Part shown: piece by piece, positions 44,208 to 55,126 of the stretch
Position numbering within the stretch: the stretch's first letter is position 1
Layout of the letters: each line of letters begins with the position of its first letter
From: Hevea brasiliensis
Lineage: Eukaryota; Streptophyta; Magnoliopsida; Malpighiales; Euphorbiaceae
Assembly (NCBI RefSeq): GCF_030052815.1
Contig: NC_079507.1
Location: 60,101,119 to 60,165,118, forward strand
Reading direction: 5' to 3'
Length of the DNA: 64,000 bases
Made by a program: the position numbers and the translations under genes
Notes under the pieces: generated by a model
Told to the model about the DNA's origin: nothing
Seen by the model: only the letters and a program-made list of their open reading frames with translations
The model's database searches: none

Positions 44208-44633
44208 TCAATGGTCGACCCTGCATGCATGAGGCCGCCGGTTAATGTTGTAGGGGTAAGTTGTTTGAATTCGATGATTTCTCTTCTGAAGGAAACTTTG
44301 CAGTGACATCTTCATCGATAAACCATTATTATTGGGGCTATAAACCGGCAGAGGAGATGCCAATGTTGGCGATACAAGTTGTCCCGACGACGACGAGGAA
44401 GACGAAGATCCACTTGAGTTTATTCTCATATTATCCTCCATTGTTCTGCTTGCCAACATCAGAATAGCTCTCGCCTGCAGCTCTGTAACATCGGCAACGC
44501 AAACGCTTCCATTGTAGAACATCGTTATCTGCTGCTCTTGTCGTTGTTCTTCATTTGACGCCTCCGTTTGGCGGTGGTGGTCTTGATCGGAGGTGGGAAA
44601 TAGGCGGAGTTCAAGATTGCAGTTCCTCCTCAT
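44208..44633 (-). CDS. JAZ/TIFY jasmonate repressor, JAZ7/JAZ8-like, intron-less
   Basis: Second JAZ repressor, 141 aa, in one uninterrupted frame. EAR motif LELRL at 7-11, just as in the first copy; TIFY motif altered to TMFYNG (37-42) followed by DVTELQ; a serine run at about 73-83; Jas motif at about 104-128 reading SMKMSLQSFLQKRNHR then PY. The LPIARR degron is absent, as in JAZ7/JAZ8. Relative to the first copy the Jas region loses two basic residues (K-R to K-M, and Q-R to Q-S). Sequence runs straight across both positions where the gene at 18862-20206 has introns. The frame is clean and all motifs remain, so it is probably functional. The C-terminal tail after PY is longer than in the first copy. 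Confidence 0.92.
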   Translation of the reverse strand: MRRNCNLELRLFPTSDQDHHRQTEASNEEQRQEQQITMFYNGSVCVADVTELQARAILMLASRTMEDNMRINSSGSSSSSSSSGQLVSPTLASPLPVYSPNNNGLSMKMSLQSFLQKRNHRIQTTYPYNINRRPHACRVDH

Positions 44634-44735
44634 CTTTAGTTGATCTGAGAAATTGAAATTTAAAAGGAGAAGTAAAAATATATTGAAGCTTGGATTTAAG
44701 AAGAATGAGATCTGGGTGGCATTGGGTATAATTTA

Positions 44736-44738
<3 letters not shown>

Positions 44739-44828
<90 letters not shown>
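44739..44828. repeat. Compound (TA)n-(GT)n microsatellite in the upstream region of the intron-less JAZ gene
   Basis: A TA array (44739-44788) is followed directly by a GT array (44792-44828). They lie 105-195 bp upstream of the ATG, between it and the G-box, so length variation could change promoter spacing or the leader. Confidence 0.9.
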
Positions 44829-44830
<2 letters not shown>

Positions 44831-44920
44831 AACAAGAAGAAGAACCGCGCGCATGTCGCGCGTGTAGCTGTGAAGTGGGGGCCATGGACACATCTAGACA
44901 CATACACATTTGTAATTTTT

Positions 44921-44926
44921 CACGTG
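44921..44926. promoter_or_regulatory. G-box CACGTG upstream of the intron-less JAZ gene
   Basis: Perfect CACGTG about 288 bp upstream of the ATG, matching the position of the G-box of the three-exon paralogue. Expected MYC2-type site. Confidence 0.6.
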
Positions 44927-44929
44927 GAA

Positions 44930-47370
44930 AAGATGAATTATTAGGTTAACTAATTAGTTATAAATCATTTATATATAACATCTATTAAATCATGTCAGGT
45001 TAATATAATAATAATAAATAAATTTATTAATTATTAATTAATAATTCTCTTCAAATTGTAAATGGTTTACAAAGATATCACAAATTAATTTACATTTATT
45101 TCATAAATGAAATTAATATATATATATATATATATATAATTTTATTTTTCTTACAACAATAGAGATAATGGAGATTAAAAATTGTCACCGCTGATTTTCT
45201 TTTTATTTCTTTCAATTCCTTTGATTTTTATTTTTTATATAAATAAATTATAATTTAATCATCAAGTATTGTCATTATTAACCCTTTTATTATTTTTTAA
45301 AGTTTAGTTCAGTCTTTCATCCATTTTTTATTATATATATATCATTATATTTCACTAGTTAAATAAGTCATTCTTTTATCCTCATAATATTCTCTCTTTA
45401 TCTTGCTCTTCTCAGTAGCTCCAATTCCAACTCCTAAAAAATAAACTCCAAATTTTCAAAATTTTGAATATCCAATTTCAAAAGATTAAAAATAAAAAAT
45501 ATTAATTATTTAAAAAAAATATTAATTAAATGGCCACTAGAAAATAAAAAATAATTTAAAATTAAATTTAATAAATTTTAATTATTAAAATAATAAAATT
45601 ATTTTTTTAATAATATTTAAAATATTTTTTTTTCCTGAAAAGTGAAAAACAATTTTAGATTTTATAATCTCAATATCAAATAAATAATTTATTTTTAGAA
45701 TTATAACAGTGATTTTTTGAAACTTAACTTTCGGCTTAACCTTTTTTTTTCACCAAAATGGTTTGTTTTCCTAAATTGTGGATGATGTGATGGTTGCAGA
45801 CATTTTTTAAATTTCTTTTTTATTTTTATCCTGTAGTGATTTCATTCTCCACATTAACTTATATTCGCAATAAAATAATTTAGAATTAAATAATATATGA
45901 CGTCTTTAAAATTTATCATAAAATAATGATGGGCGTGGATGCTGCTAAACAGGTAAGGACTAATATGATAAACGAGAGTGAAATTTCATTAATTTTTTTT
46001 TTAATGTTTTGGAAAACCAAATAATAATAATAATAATAATAAGTTTGCGGTGCAATGTGTTTTATAATTTCTCCCTATTAAGATGGAGGCTGGAGAGCCT
46101 CAGGGAAGCTTCATGGAATTTGGTTGGCAGTAGGGAAGTCATGGCATGGCAGTTTCTGTAAAGCTCTCTTTTTTCTTATGTCCACAAGCTTTCTCTTCCA
46201 AATCAACTCATGAAAATTTCAAGGAAATTTCTTTTTGCTTTTTAAATAATTAATAAATTATAATCAACCATAATTTTTCTTAAAAAGTGGTATTATATTT
46301 ATTTTTTAATTAAAAAAAAAAAAAAGGTTGGCTCAAAACACCTCAAATAAATGTTGCTTGGAAATAACATTGAAGTACAAGTGATATGTATTTTCTTTTG
46401 TTTAATTGATGGGATCTACCCATCTGCCTTATTTAATAATATGATACTTTAATGTTTATCACATGGAAATTAAGCGATATCTATAAAAAGAATATATAGC
46501 TAGACTTTGAAGGCTTTTGTATGGTTTTATTAAGGAAAGATGATGAGTTGGGCTATTCAGGTATCAATTTAATCCATGGCCTACCATGCATTTTAGGCAC
46601 TAAAAGAAAGCCCTCTCTCTGGTCTAGGATGAGAAAGGTAATTAACTTCTCTATCTCATGTTTCATTCACGCATGAAATGTGATCAACGTGCTCATTTAA
46701 AATATCTAAATCACATGTTTATTTATATAAATTTTCGGACATGGAAAATGACTAAGGAAGGCACCATTAAAGGGATGAGTCTGTAGAGATTGAAAATTCC
46801 CGTGAGATTTTTCTCAATTCCTCATCTTATATTCTGCCTTCTCAGTTCTCTTATCCCAATTTCATAGCAAGTCATGTGGCTTTGTGTTGGAATCTAAGAA
46901 CAAGTTGCCCGAAACGTGAAATCCGTTTAGCGTTTTTTCTATAGTGGGGGCTGAATATTTAATAACTGGAATTGATTGATTGTGAAAAGAATTTAAATTT
47001 CAAAGCCATGACTTGATCCCATCTCTAGAAGTTTATTAGCTAATTTAAAGTTATAAATATTTAAAATTTTAAATAATTATGTATTTAATAAAATATTTAA
47101 AATTAATTGATAAATAATTAATATGTGTGATAAAAATTAATTTATAAATATATTTATTATTAAATTATTTTTAAAATGATAAATTATATTAACTTGATAT
47201 TTTATTATAATATTATCAAAATATATTTAATTTGTATTAGAATATCATTTAATTTAAAATTAAATAAATAAATATTTTATTAAAATTAATATAAAATATA
47301 TGTAAATTATTTATTTAAATTATTATAGGAAAATAAATTTTTTAAAGATAATAGGAGAATAAATGTAATA

Positions 47371-47430
<60 letters not shown>

Positions 47431-47707
47431 TTATAAAATTAAATGCGAGTAATACGGAAAAATATTTAATTAAATTAATTTATAAATATTAAAATAAAAA
47501 AATTTAAAATTTCTCTCCCTAACCTATTATAAGTTCTGAAAATATTTTTTTTCACATAAAACTTTGAAAATATTTTAAATAAATAAATTAACCTAAGATT
47601 ATAACTTATAAATTTTTTTGACCTGGTTTATAAGTTAGGCCAAATATCCTCTCCGTCTCTCCAATTTCAACCTATGTACATCAAAGATTAGGCAAGAATT
47701 TATTTTC
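44930..47707. other. AT-rich intergenic DNA
   Basis: No gene supported. Contains short TA arrays (about 45117-45138) and a long one at 47376-47426. A less AT-rich stretch at about 46080-46200 gives no recognisable protein. Confidence 0.4.
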
Positions 47708-47708
47708 A

Positions 47709-48483
47709 ATTGAACTTAGGATCTGTTTGGTTTAACTGTTGAATACAGCTAATAACTGTTAGTTGATGGTTGTTACTGTTAGCTGATGGCCGATAGCTGA
47801 TAACTTATTTATATTAAGTGTTTGGTAAAACTATATTTAGTTATTGCTGTTAATATGTGAAATGACTAATAAAGGTATATATTATATAATTTATTTTATT
47901 ATTAAAATAAATATAAAATTATAAATTTATTATATTATATTATTTATTTTATTATTAAATTAAATATATAATTATTAACCTATTATATTATATCATTCAT
48001 TTTATTATTAAAATGAGAAAATAATTAAATTTTTTTAAAAAAATTAAATAATTTTAAAAATAAAGATAAAATATAAAATAACTATTATTGTTGATAAAAA
48101 AAATTATAATTAATTTTAAATTTTTAAATATAAATAAATATTTTATATTTTATGTTATTAATAAAAAATATTTTAATAAAGTTAAAATGTGTTAATTAAA
48201 ATATTAAAATTATAAATAAAAAATATAAAAATATTAATAATATTAATTTTTTAATTAAATAAAAAATAATAATATGATTAAAATAAAAAATAAAATCAAA
48301 TAAGATATCAGTCAATGAGAAATAGCTCTATATATAGAGTTGATACAAACTGCAGATGATGGGTATCATATCAATTACTCATCAGCTATTAGTTTGATTT
48401 TTTTAAAATTTATTAAACACTCTATTTCACTTATTTAGATATCTATTAACTATCAATTACACCCGATAAATAAACCAAACACC
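47709..48483. mobile_element. MITE-like DNA transposon, hAT or Tourist type
   Basis: Ends are inverted: a left TCTGTTTGGTTTA block and a right block whose reverse complement is GGTGTTTGGTTTA. Subterminal GTTAGCTGATGG-like repeats occur near 47757-47800, with related sequence near the right end. The interior is AT-rich and non-coding. A clear target duplication was not found, so the superfamily is open. Confidence 0.5.
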
Positions 48484-49423
48484 GCTTTACCAAGACAGTA
48501 GCCGAAGCACGACAAGCTAGTGTTCCGGATCACTGCAGCGCAGCCTCTACCGGTCCATTGTAAACGTGGTGGGCTATGGCAAGTTACAAACAGATAAAGA
48601 AAATAAGCATAAAGCTTCAACAAATTTGTCCCAATTTGTTCGTGGGCGGCTAAGTGCTAATCGCCACCCACGCCAAAATTGCCCGCAGCCAACCAATAAT
48701 AGGGGTTTACAACAAGATTACTTCGAATACATTTAAATCAAAATTAATAATTTTATACATTTAAATGTTAATCATGATTCAAAAATAATTATAAATTAAA
48801 TTTTCGATTTAGATTTCAAGTTGACATAATTAAAATTTAAACTAAATTGAATGAAAGTGTATATATATACATACATACACATGAGTAGTTCTATTTCATT
48901 TTTTATTTTTATTTATTTTTAATAAATAATATGTTTTAAATTAATATTTATTTGTAATTAATTATAATAATTTGCACATGTAAAAAGTTTAATAAAAATT
49001 AAATTATAAAATTTTAAAAAGTATTAAAAAAAGTAAAAACCGTAAAAAATAAACCTAACCCGCTTAATGTAAAAATCAAATATCCGTTGTTTTATAATTT
49101 AATTTATTAATTTCAATTTGAATAGTATCAAAATTGACTTTACCAGTTTGATTTAGTGAAGCACAGTGAATTCGTCCAAACTGATCCATATACAGCCCTA
49201 ACAACTATTACTCGTTATGCAATGACTATCATATTTTTTTTATTTTGTAGTTTTGCACTCGAGCAATAATTTTTTTTTAAAATAAAGTAAGATAATCAAA
49301 ATTAAGGTATCAAAACCTTTTCAAAACTTAAAAAAAATTTTGCTCCCAAACAAACTTATTACTTTAAAAATCCATACTTTGTCTGTAAAAACTTCCTCCT
49401 AAACACAATACAATACTTACTTA
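48484..49423. other. Intergenic DNA with a short GC-rich island
   Basis: At about 48484-48710 the sequence is much more GC-rich than its surroundings and contains a hairpin (arms GTGGGCG and CGCCACCCAC at about 48641-48670). No protein frame is recognisable. The rest is AT-rich. Confidence 0.4.
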
Positions 49424-49639
49424 CCATTTATTTGGATCCTTAACTTGGTTGGGGAAACAGAGAGAAATTAAATTGGGGATTGAAGAGAATAGAAAAAAAA
49501 AAAGAAATTTAAATTACTTTATATTATTTGGATATATCATATGAATAGGAGAAAAATGTAAGTTCTTTCTCAAAAGAACAAAGGGGAAATAATTATTATA
49601 CTGTCATTTTTTTTTAAAGTTTATATTATAGAATGATAT

Positions 49640-51890
49640 TGTTGTAAAAAATATATCTACATAAAATAAATAATACAAAATTTAATGTGATTTGACGTAA
49701 AATTATTTCATCAATAAATTTATTATAAAAAATAAATAAATACAATCACTAATTATTTTTCTCACTCCCAAATCACTTACAAATTACATCACTAAATACT
49801 TAACAATTTGATGTACCAAATCGCAACTTGCCACTCTTCAATTGCCCTCAACTCTCACTGCATATGCTTCTCTCGCAATTGTGGCCATATGGCATTTGTC
49901 TTTTATAGGCCACTAGAAGACGAACAAGTCTAATTTGGACTTACCTTTCATATTTCAACGATAATTGGGTGATTACTGAATTTAAATACAAAATTCTTCT
50001 TCTTTTTTTAAATTTCTTCCTAAATAAACTTAAACTTCTAATAATTCTAAATACTTAATTCTAATTTAATTTAAATTCTAACAATCTCCACCTTTTAAAT
50101 CAAATAAAATTAATTTTCACAACTCTTGTAAAAGGTCAATTTTTACCTTTTGCCTCAACTTGTATTTTTTTAATTAATGTGCTACTTTTCAATTTATAGA
50201 GGTTTTTTGCATCAATCTTTTCCCCCTTTCATGATCACAAGAACATTTCAATTAACCCTCATGACTCCACCAATAGCTCAAAGAATATAGTTTACTTAAG
50301 AAAATTAAGTTCCTTTTGAATTTATAAGCATACATTACTTCATCAAATAATTTCACACGATTACCATGCAGTCTAATCTTCATTATTTCAACACCTTCGA
50401 CCTCTATCTTATTCTCATTGGCTAATTTCACTTTCTCTTATTCATTCTCTTTAATCACATCAAACCACTCATTTTTTGAGCAAATATGGAATGAGCAAAT
50501 AGAATCTATTAACCACTAATCTTGTAATGGATCTTTTGGCTTTTTCTTATCATCATCTACATTCAACCATTTACATTCAACACCATCATCAATTGCAATC
50601 ATATCAGTTCTTTTTTTTTCTTTTCTATGACTCTTTTTGAATTATTTAAATTCTGTAAACAAAATTTTTATCTTCATACAATGGTATTGAATGTGACCCT
50701 TCTCATGACAATAGTAGCATTTTATATTTTCAAGATCTACTCGTGTTCTCGAGCTCGATCCACTATTCCTTCTCCAATTGTTTCCTTGTGGATTTATTTT
50801 ACCATGACTAGAACCAACAACAAAAGCCCCATCTTCATTGCTACTATCTATTTTCTTGAACTTCTTATTATCCAGTATAATTATGATAACCTCCTTCACT
50901 TTCAAAGTCTCATTATCAATTGTTAGGGCTGTCACCAAGGCTTTATCAGATTATGTGAGAGAGTTAAAAATAAGAGGGTTTTATTTTATTCATCTAAATT
51001 CACAACAACACTAGCCAATTAGGTAATTAATTTATTAAAAAATATTAAGGTGATCCCTCACGTCAATATCTTCATCCATTCTGAATTAATATAACTCATT
51101 ATTCAAACACAAATAATTTGGGAGTGACTTTGACATATATAAATTCTCTCATTTCTTCTATAAGACAACTGGTAAAATCTCCTCCAAAATATTATACTTC
51201 ATATTATGGGCTAACGTTAATCTAATCGTACTCACCACTTTTTATTGAAGCTCATCCTAATCATCATCTTTCATAGTCGCTAGTTACTTTTTGTTTAATG
51301 TTTCGATTAATCTTTATTGTACAATGACATCATTCACTGTGTTTTGCTATAGGCTAAAATTATTTTTTCTATCGAATGACTTCACCTCAAAATTCGTTCT
51401 TATCATCTTTAACATCTCGAACCACAACTTTGATACCACTTGTTGTGAAAAATACACCTATATAAAATAAAAAAATATAAAATTTAATGTGATTCAATAT
51501 AAACCTACTCAACTAATAAATTTACTATTAAATAAAAATAAATACAATTATTAATTATTTTCTCACCCACAAATCACTCGTAAATTATCTCACACTGCAT
51601 TCAACAATTTGATAGACTAAATCACAACTTTTCACTCTCCCATTGCCTTCAACTCTCACTGTATACACTTCTCTCATAATTATGGCCAAATGGCCTTTGT
51701 CTCTTATAGGCCGCTAGAAGACGAACAATAGGTCTACTTTGGACTCATATTTCCTACTTCAACTACAATTCGGTGATTACCGAATTTAACTACAAAACTC
51801 TTTTTCTTTCTTTAATTTCTTCCTAAATTAATTTAATTTAAAATTTTAATTAATTCTAAATACTTAATTTCAATTTAACTTAAATTCTAA
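49640..51890 (-). mobile_element. Non-autonomous Ty1/Copia retrotransposon lacking most of pol
   Basis: LTRs at 49640-50083 (3' LTR, 444 bp) and 51441-51890 (5' LTR, 450 bp) are clearly alike. The 5-bp duplication GATAT lies at 49635-49639 and 51891-51895. PBS on the minus strand is TGGTATCAAAG (51438-51428), a variant of the tRNA-Met site. The PPT is AAAAGGTGGAGAT, just before the 3' LTR. The internal region is only about 1.36 kb and holds gag and the protease/pre-integrase start. Integrase, reverse transcriptase and RNase H are missing. It is inserted in the MITE 49424-52066. Confidence 0.9.
50478..51406 (-). pseudogene. Decayed Copia gag with start of the protease region
   Basis: Starts at an ATG (51406) with a Copia-gag-like NFEVKSFD segment and then several stop codons. 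The CCHC zinc knuckle of CX2CX4HX4C type (50719-50678) is intact. Downstream a WLIDS-C-FHIC motif near 50480-50520 matches the Copia protease/pre-integrase junction. The frame ends shortly after, and the PPT follows. Not able to make a full Gag. Confidence 0.8.
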
Positions 51891-52239
51891 GATATTTAAG
51901 TATTTTAATAATAATTACTCTCCATTTCTTTTCATTTCCCAAGGTTAAAATGTTTCCTTGCTCTCTTCCTTTCTTTCTTCTACTTAATATCTAAATAAAA
52001 GAATTTAAAAAAATCAAATTTATTTTATTTTCTCTTGCCTCCATCTCTCTCAATCCAAATAAAGGGTTAGCGTGTTAAAAATTTGTCTCCAAATGTCGGT
52101 CATGAAAGTTGAATCTAGAGTGGGCTGTAGATTTTGAAGCAAACCTAACTACCTTATCTACCCTTGTGGTTAACATCTTCATTTGATACAATGCCAAGTG
52201 AGGTGACTAATTGCCGTCAGTGGACAAAGTGAGAGCTTG

Positions 52240-52991
52240 TCTCTCTGGGTTAATTAGAGATTTTCTTCCTCTTGGTTAGTTGGTTTTTCTTAAGTTGTTG
52301 ATCACGGCCGTCCCCTGCTCTCATCGGGTGGGGGCTGCAAATCCCCAGACCGGAGACAGGGCCATCCCTCCCCTTCTCTGGTTTTGGTTTGCCAATAGAT
52401 GGTATTACTATTGGTTTTGTTTTATTGTGCAGATCTAGTGCTAATGGGAGAGGGTCTGTGATAGAATCTGCTGCTTGTGAAGTTCCAGCGTTGGTTTCCA
52501 AGGGATCTCCTTATTTCGGCTAGCATCTCAAGAGTATTTCTAGTATAAATCATCTGGCTACTGAGATCCTATCCTTTTGGTTATATGAGAGTGACAAGTC
52601 TGAGCTCTGCAAGCCTCTCCGAACTTCGCCAGCATTTGCATGCTCCTGGGTTACTGGCTCGACATGTGCTTGCCTCTCTTGCCAATCGGTGTCCTTGGTT
52701 TGACACAATGTTTGGGAAATCTATTTATCGGTTGGCTGTTTAGTTTGCATGTGCTTTGGTTGGCTAAAGTTTTCCATATATTACCTTCCCTGCGTGTTCA
52801 TTTTGTGGCGTCAGTAAATCCTGGAGCAACGTCGGTGATGAAGGGTTTGTGCCCAAATGTTTTAGGATTTCTTTCGAGGATTGGATTTTATTTGGGTATG
52901 GGCTTGTAATTTAGTTAGGCCTTATTATATAATGGCTTTGGATCATTTAAATTTGTTGCTATATTGATATTTTCCGATTAAAAAAAAAAAA
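52240..52991 (+). mobile_element. Probable 5'-truncated LINE 3' end
   Basis: The end has the usual plant LINE 3' UTR look: a TATAATGGCTTTGG segment, a CATTTAAATTTGTTGCTAT segment, then TTTTCCGATT followed by an A-tract (52980-52991). The stretch is less AT-rich than its surroundings. The left limit is approximate and I did not find a target duplication. Frames inside (for example 52640-52909) are broken and not assignable. Confidence 0.5.
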
Positions 52992-54998
52992 GGAGTGTTT
53001 GCCATCGTGGAACACGAGCAGACCAGAGCAACATTTTCACTCAGTGATATTTGTAAAGCAGTGAGAAATGTGACCAACTCTAGACATTCATGTCCGGCAC
53101 CAAGAATTGTTTGGAATCCAACAAGCTAATTTAATTGGTTATCGACCCAAGACAGTGCATTTTCCATTTGCAAATCCAACCATACAATAAAAGCTTTCTG
53201 ACTATGATTCTAGATTCAGATACTCAAACTAAAAATACAGATGAGCTCAATGTTTCTCACCAAGCAAAGAACGATTATAAGATACAGATGCATGGAATCC
53301 CCACATTTTTCCCTTCCGCCGACTCCTGCTATGAACCAAAGTCCAAAGCCATCAAAAATAGCAGAACGAAAGTCTCCGTGCATGCATACACAAGGCAAAT
53401 ACAATGAGGAATCCGCTACTATTTCCTGTAGAATATATTATGTGTGGTCATGATAACAATAATGAACAAAGTCACAAAATCAAGATGTTAGAAGCCAAAT
53501 TTATTGATTATGATATTTGCGATTCACTACTCAATTTTATAGTATTTATTATTATTTGTTTGAGTTTGAACAAAATGCAGTAACATAAAAGCTAAAAACA
53601 AAAATATATATTTTTTTCCCTGAAAATATCTCATGTTAGAAATTAAGGTTAGGAGAAATTTACGAAATTCCCACTACACCAGCGTATGCGTCGCCAAAAT
53701 TCAAGTGGTGTCCTCAGGCTTCAATCCTGGCAGATTCTCTTTCAGCGAACCTTCAATAACTTAATTAGTTCTGTCCTGTTCAAGGTAAAATCTATCTGCA
53801 GAAGTAACAGAATTATATTTTTTTAATAATTTAATTAATTAAATCTAATGAGTTGAATCCGAACTCATGAGTTTAATAAACAACCTAAATATAAGTGAAC
53901 CCTCGAATTTGATAAATGAGGTAAATGTATATTGAACTTCCAAGTTTGATAAGCAAATTAAATGCTTAAGTCGAGTTTGGGCTTAATAAAATTTAACAAG
54001 CTGAATTTGAGCTGACTCGTTTATCCATTCTCACCTCGAGCAAAACAGTACAAAATTAGGAATGATAGGGTGATGTATTTTTAAATATTTAACTTTTATA
54101 GTGCAAATTTGAATAATATGCATTCAAATTTGTAACGTATTCGATTTTTTACATTAAATATTTGTTATTTGAATTTATTTACATCAAAAATATTAATTAA
54201 ATATAAATATATATTTTATAATATTATTTATAATTTCTAGATATTATATTTTAAATAAATAGAATTAAAATATTTTTATAGGATTATTAAATTTTTAAAA
54301 TATAAATTATTAATAAAAATATATCATTATATAAAAAATTAAATGTACATATAAAATTAAATATGTTATTCAAATAATATAAACATATTTCATATGGATA
54401 TAAATAATTTATAATAAATTTTAATTAAAATTTAAATAATTTATTCAGATTGAAAAATATATCATTTATTTGATAGATTTAAATTTAGGTCCTGCTCTTT
54501 TAATTTTTTTTAATAAAAAAATAAATTAATTTGGATATTAAAATTATTAATTAAATTTGATTTGAGATATAATGATTCTTGGTGTTGGTTCAACCGTCCG
54601 AGTTGGTCACCGCCAACGACATATAATCGCGCAAGCAACACCCAGGTCAAGTGCTTCTGTATCAACAACCAACCAGAGATCTCCACCTAAACCTTCTAAG
54701 ATATCAAATGACAGTATTACCCCGCACAACTGGCGTGGCCAGTTTTGCATACTGAACATAAAATAGTTGCGGTGTGGACGAGAAAACAAACCCCACCCCT
54801 CCCCCACCATAGAGAAGAAGTGGGAAGTCAAGTGACGATGGAAACAATGTGGATTGTGGCCCGAGTCTCAACATCAAATTAATCGCCAGAAGCTGAGACG
54901 CACAGCAAAGCAAAGCAAAAGCCCAAGTAGCTCGCAGTTAGCTCTTCAATTCCTCAAATTCTCCGCCCATTCTCATCTGCTTTCTCTGCTTTCTATTT
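52992..54998. other. Intergenic DNA and upstream promoter region of PDH E1-beta
   Basis: No gene supported. AT-rich at 53800-54560. The last 430 bp are less AT-rich and lie just upstream of the PDH E1-beta TATA box, so they are probably promoter. Short open frames here have no domain. Confidence 0.45.
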
Positions 54999-55004
54999 TA
55001 TAAA
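54999..55004 (+). promoter_or_regulatory. TATA box of PDH E1-beta
   Basis: TATAAA 123 bp before the ATG at 55127, followed by a CT-rich leader, the usual layout of a highly expressed plant gene. Predicted transcription start near 55030. Confidence 0.6.
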
Positions 55005-55126
55005 TCCCATCTCTGTCCCTTTTTCTCTTCTCATCTTTTCCTTTCTCTCCGTTTCTTTTCCTTATTCTCCCCAGAAATCAATCTCTGGTTCGTTTCTACC
55101 TAACATAAAAGGAGCAGAAGTCACCA

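Larger units (their letters stand above)
49424..52066. mobile_element. Tourist-like (PIF/Harbinger) MITE split by a Copia insertion
   Basis: Outer ends are inverted repeats of the form CC(A/C)TTTATTTGGAT (49424-49437 and, reversed, 52053-52066), flanked by TTA on both sides (49421-49423, 52067-52069). Without the inserted Copia element the MITE would be about 387 bp. A TTA duplication and a TTTGGAT-type terminus are typical of Tourist elements. Confidence 0.6.

Noticed and set aside
50627..50926. Open frame on the plus strand
   Set aside because: Antisense to the Copia gag zinc-knuckle frame.
52640..52909. Open frame rich in Leu and Gly resembling a membrane protein
   Set aside because: Lies in the probable LINE 3' region, with no match to a known family and no start context.
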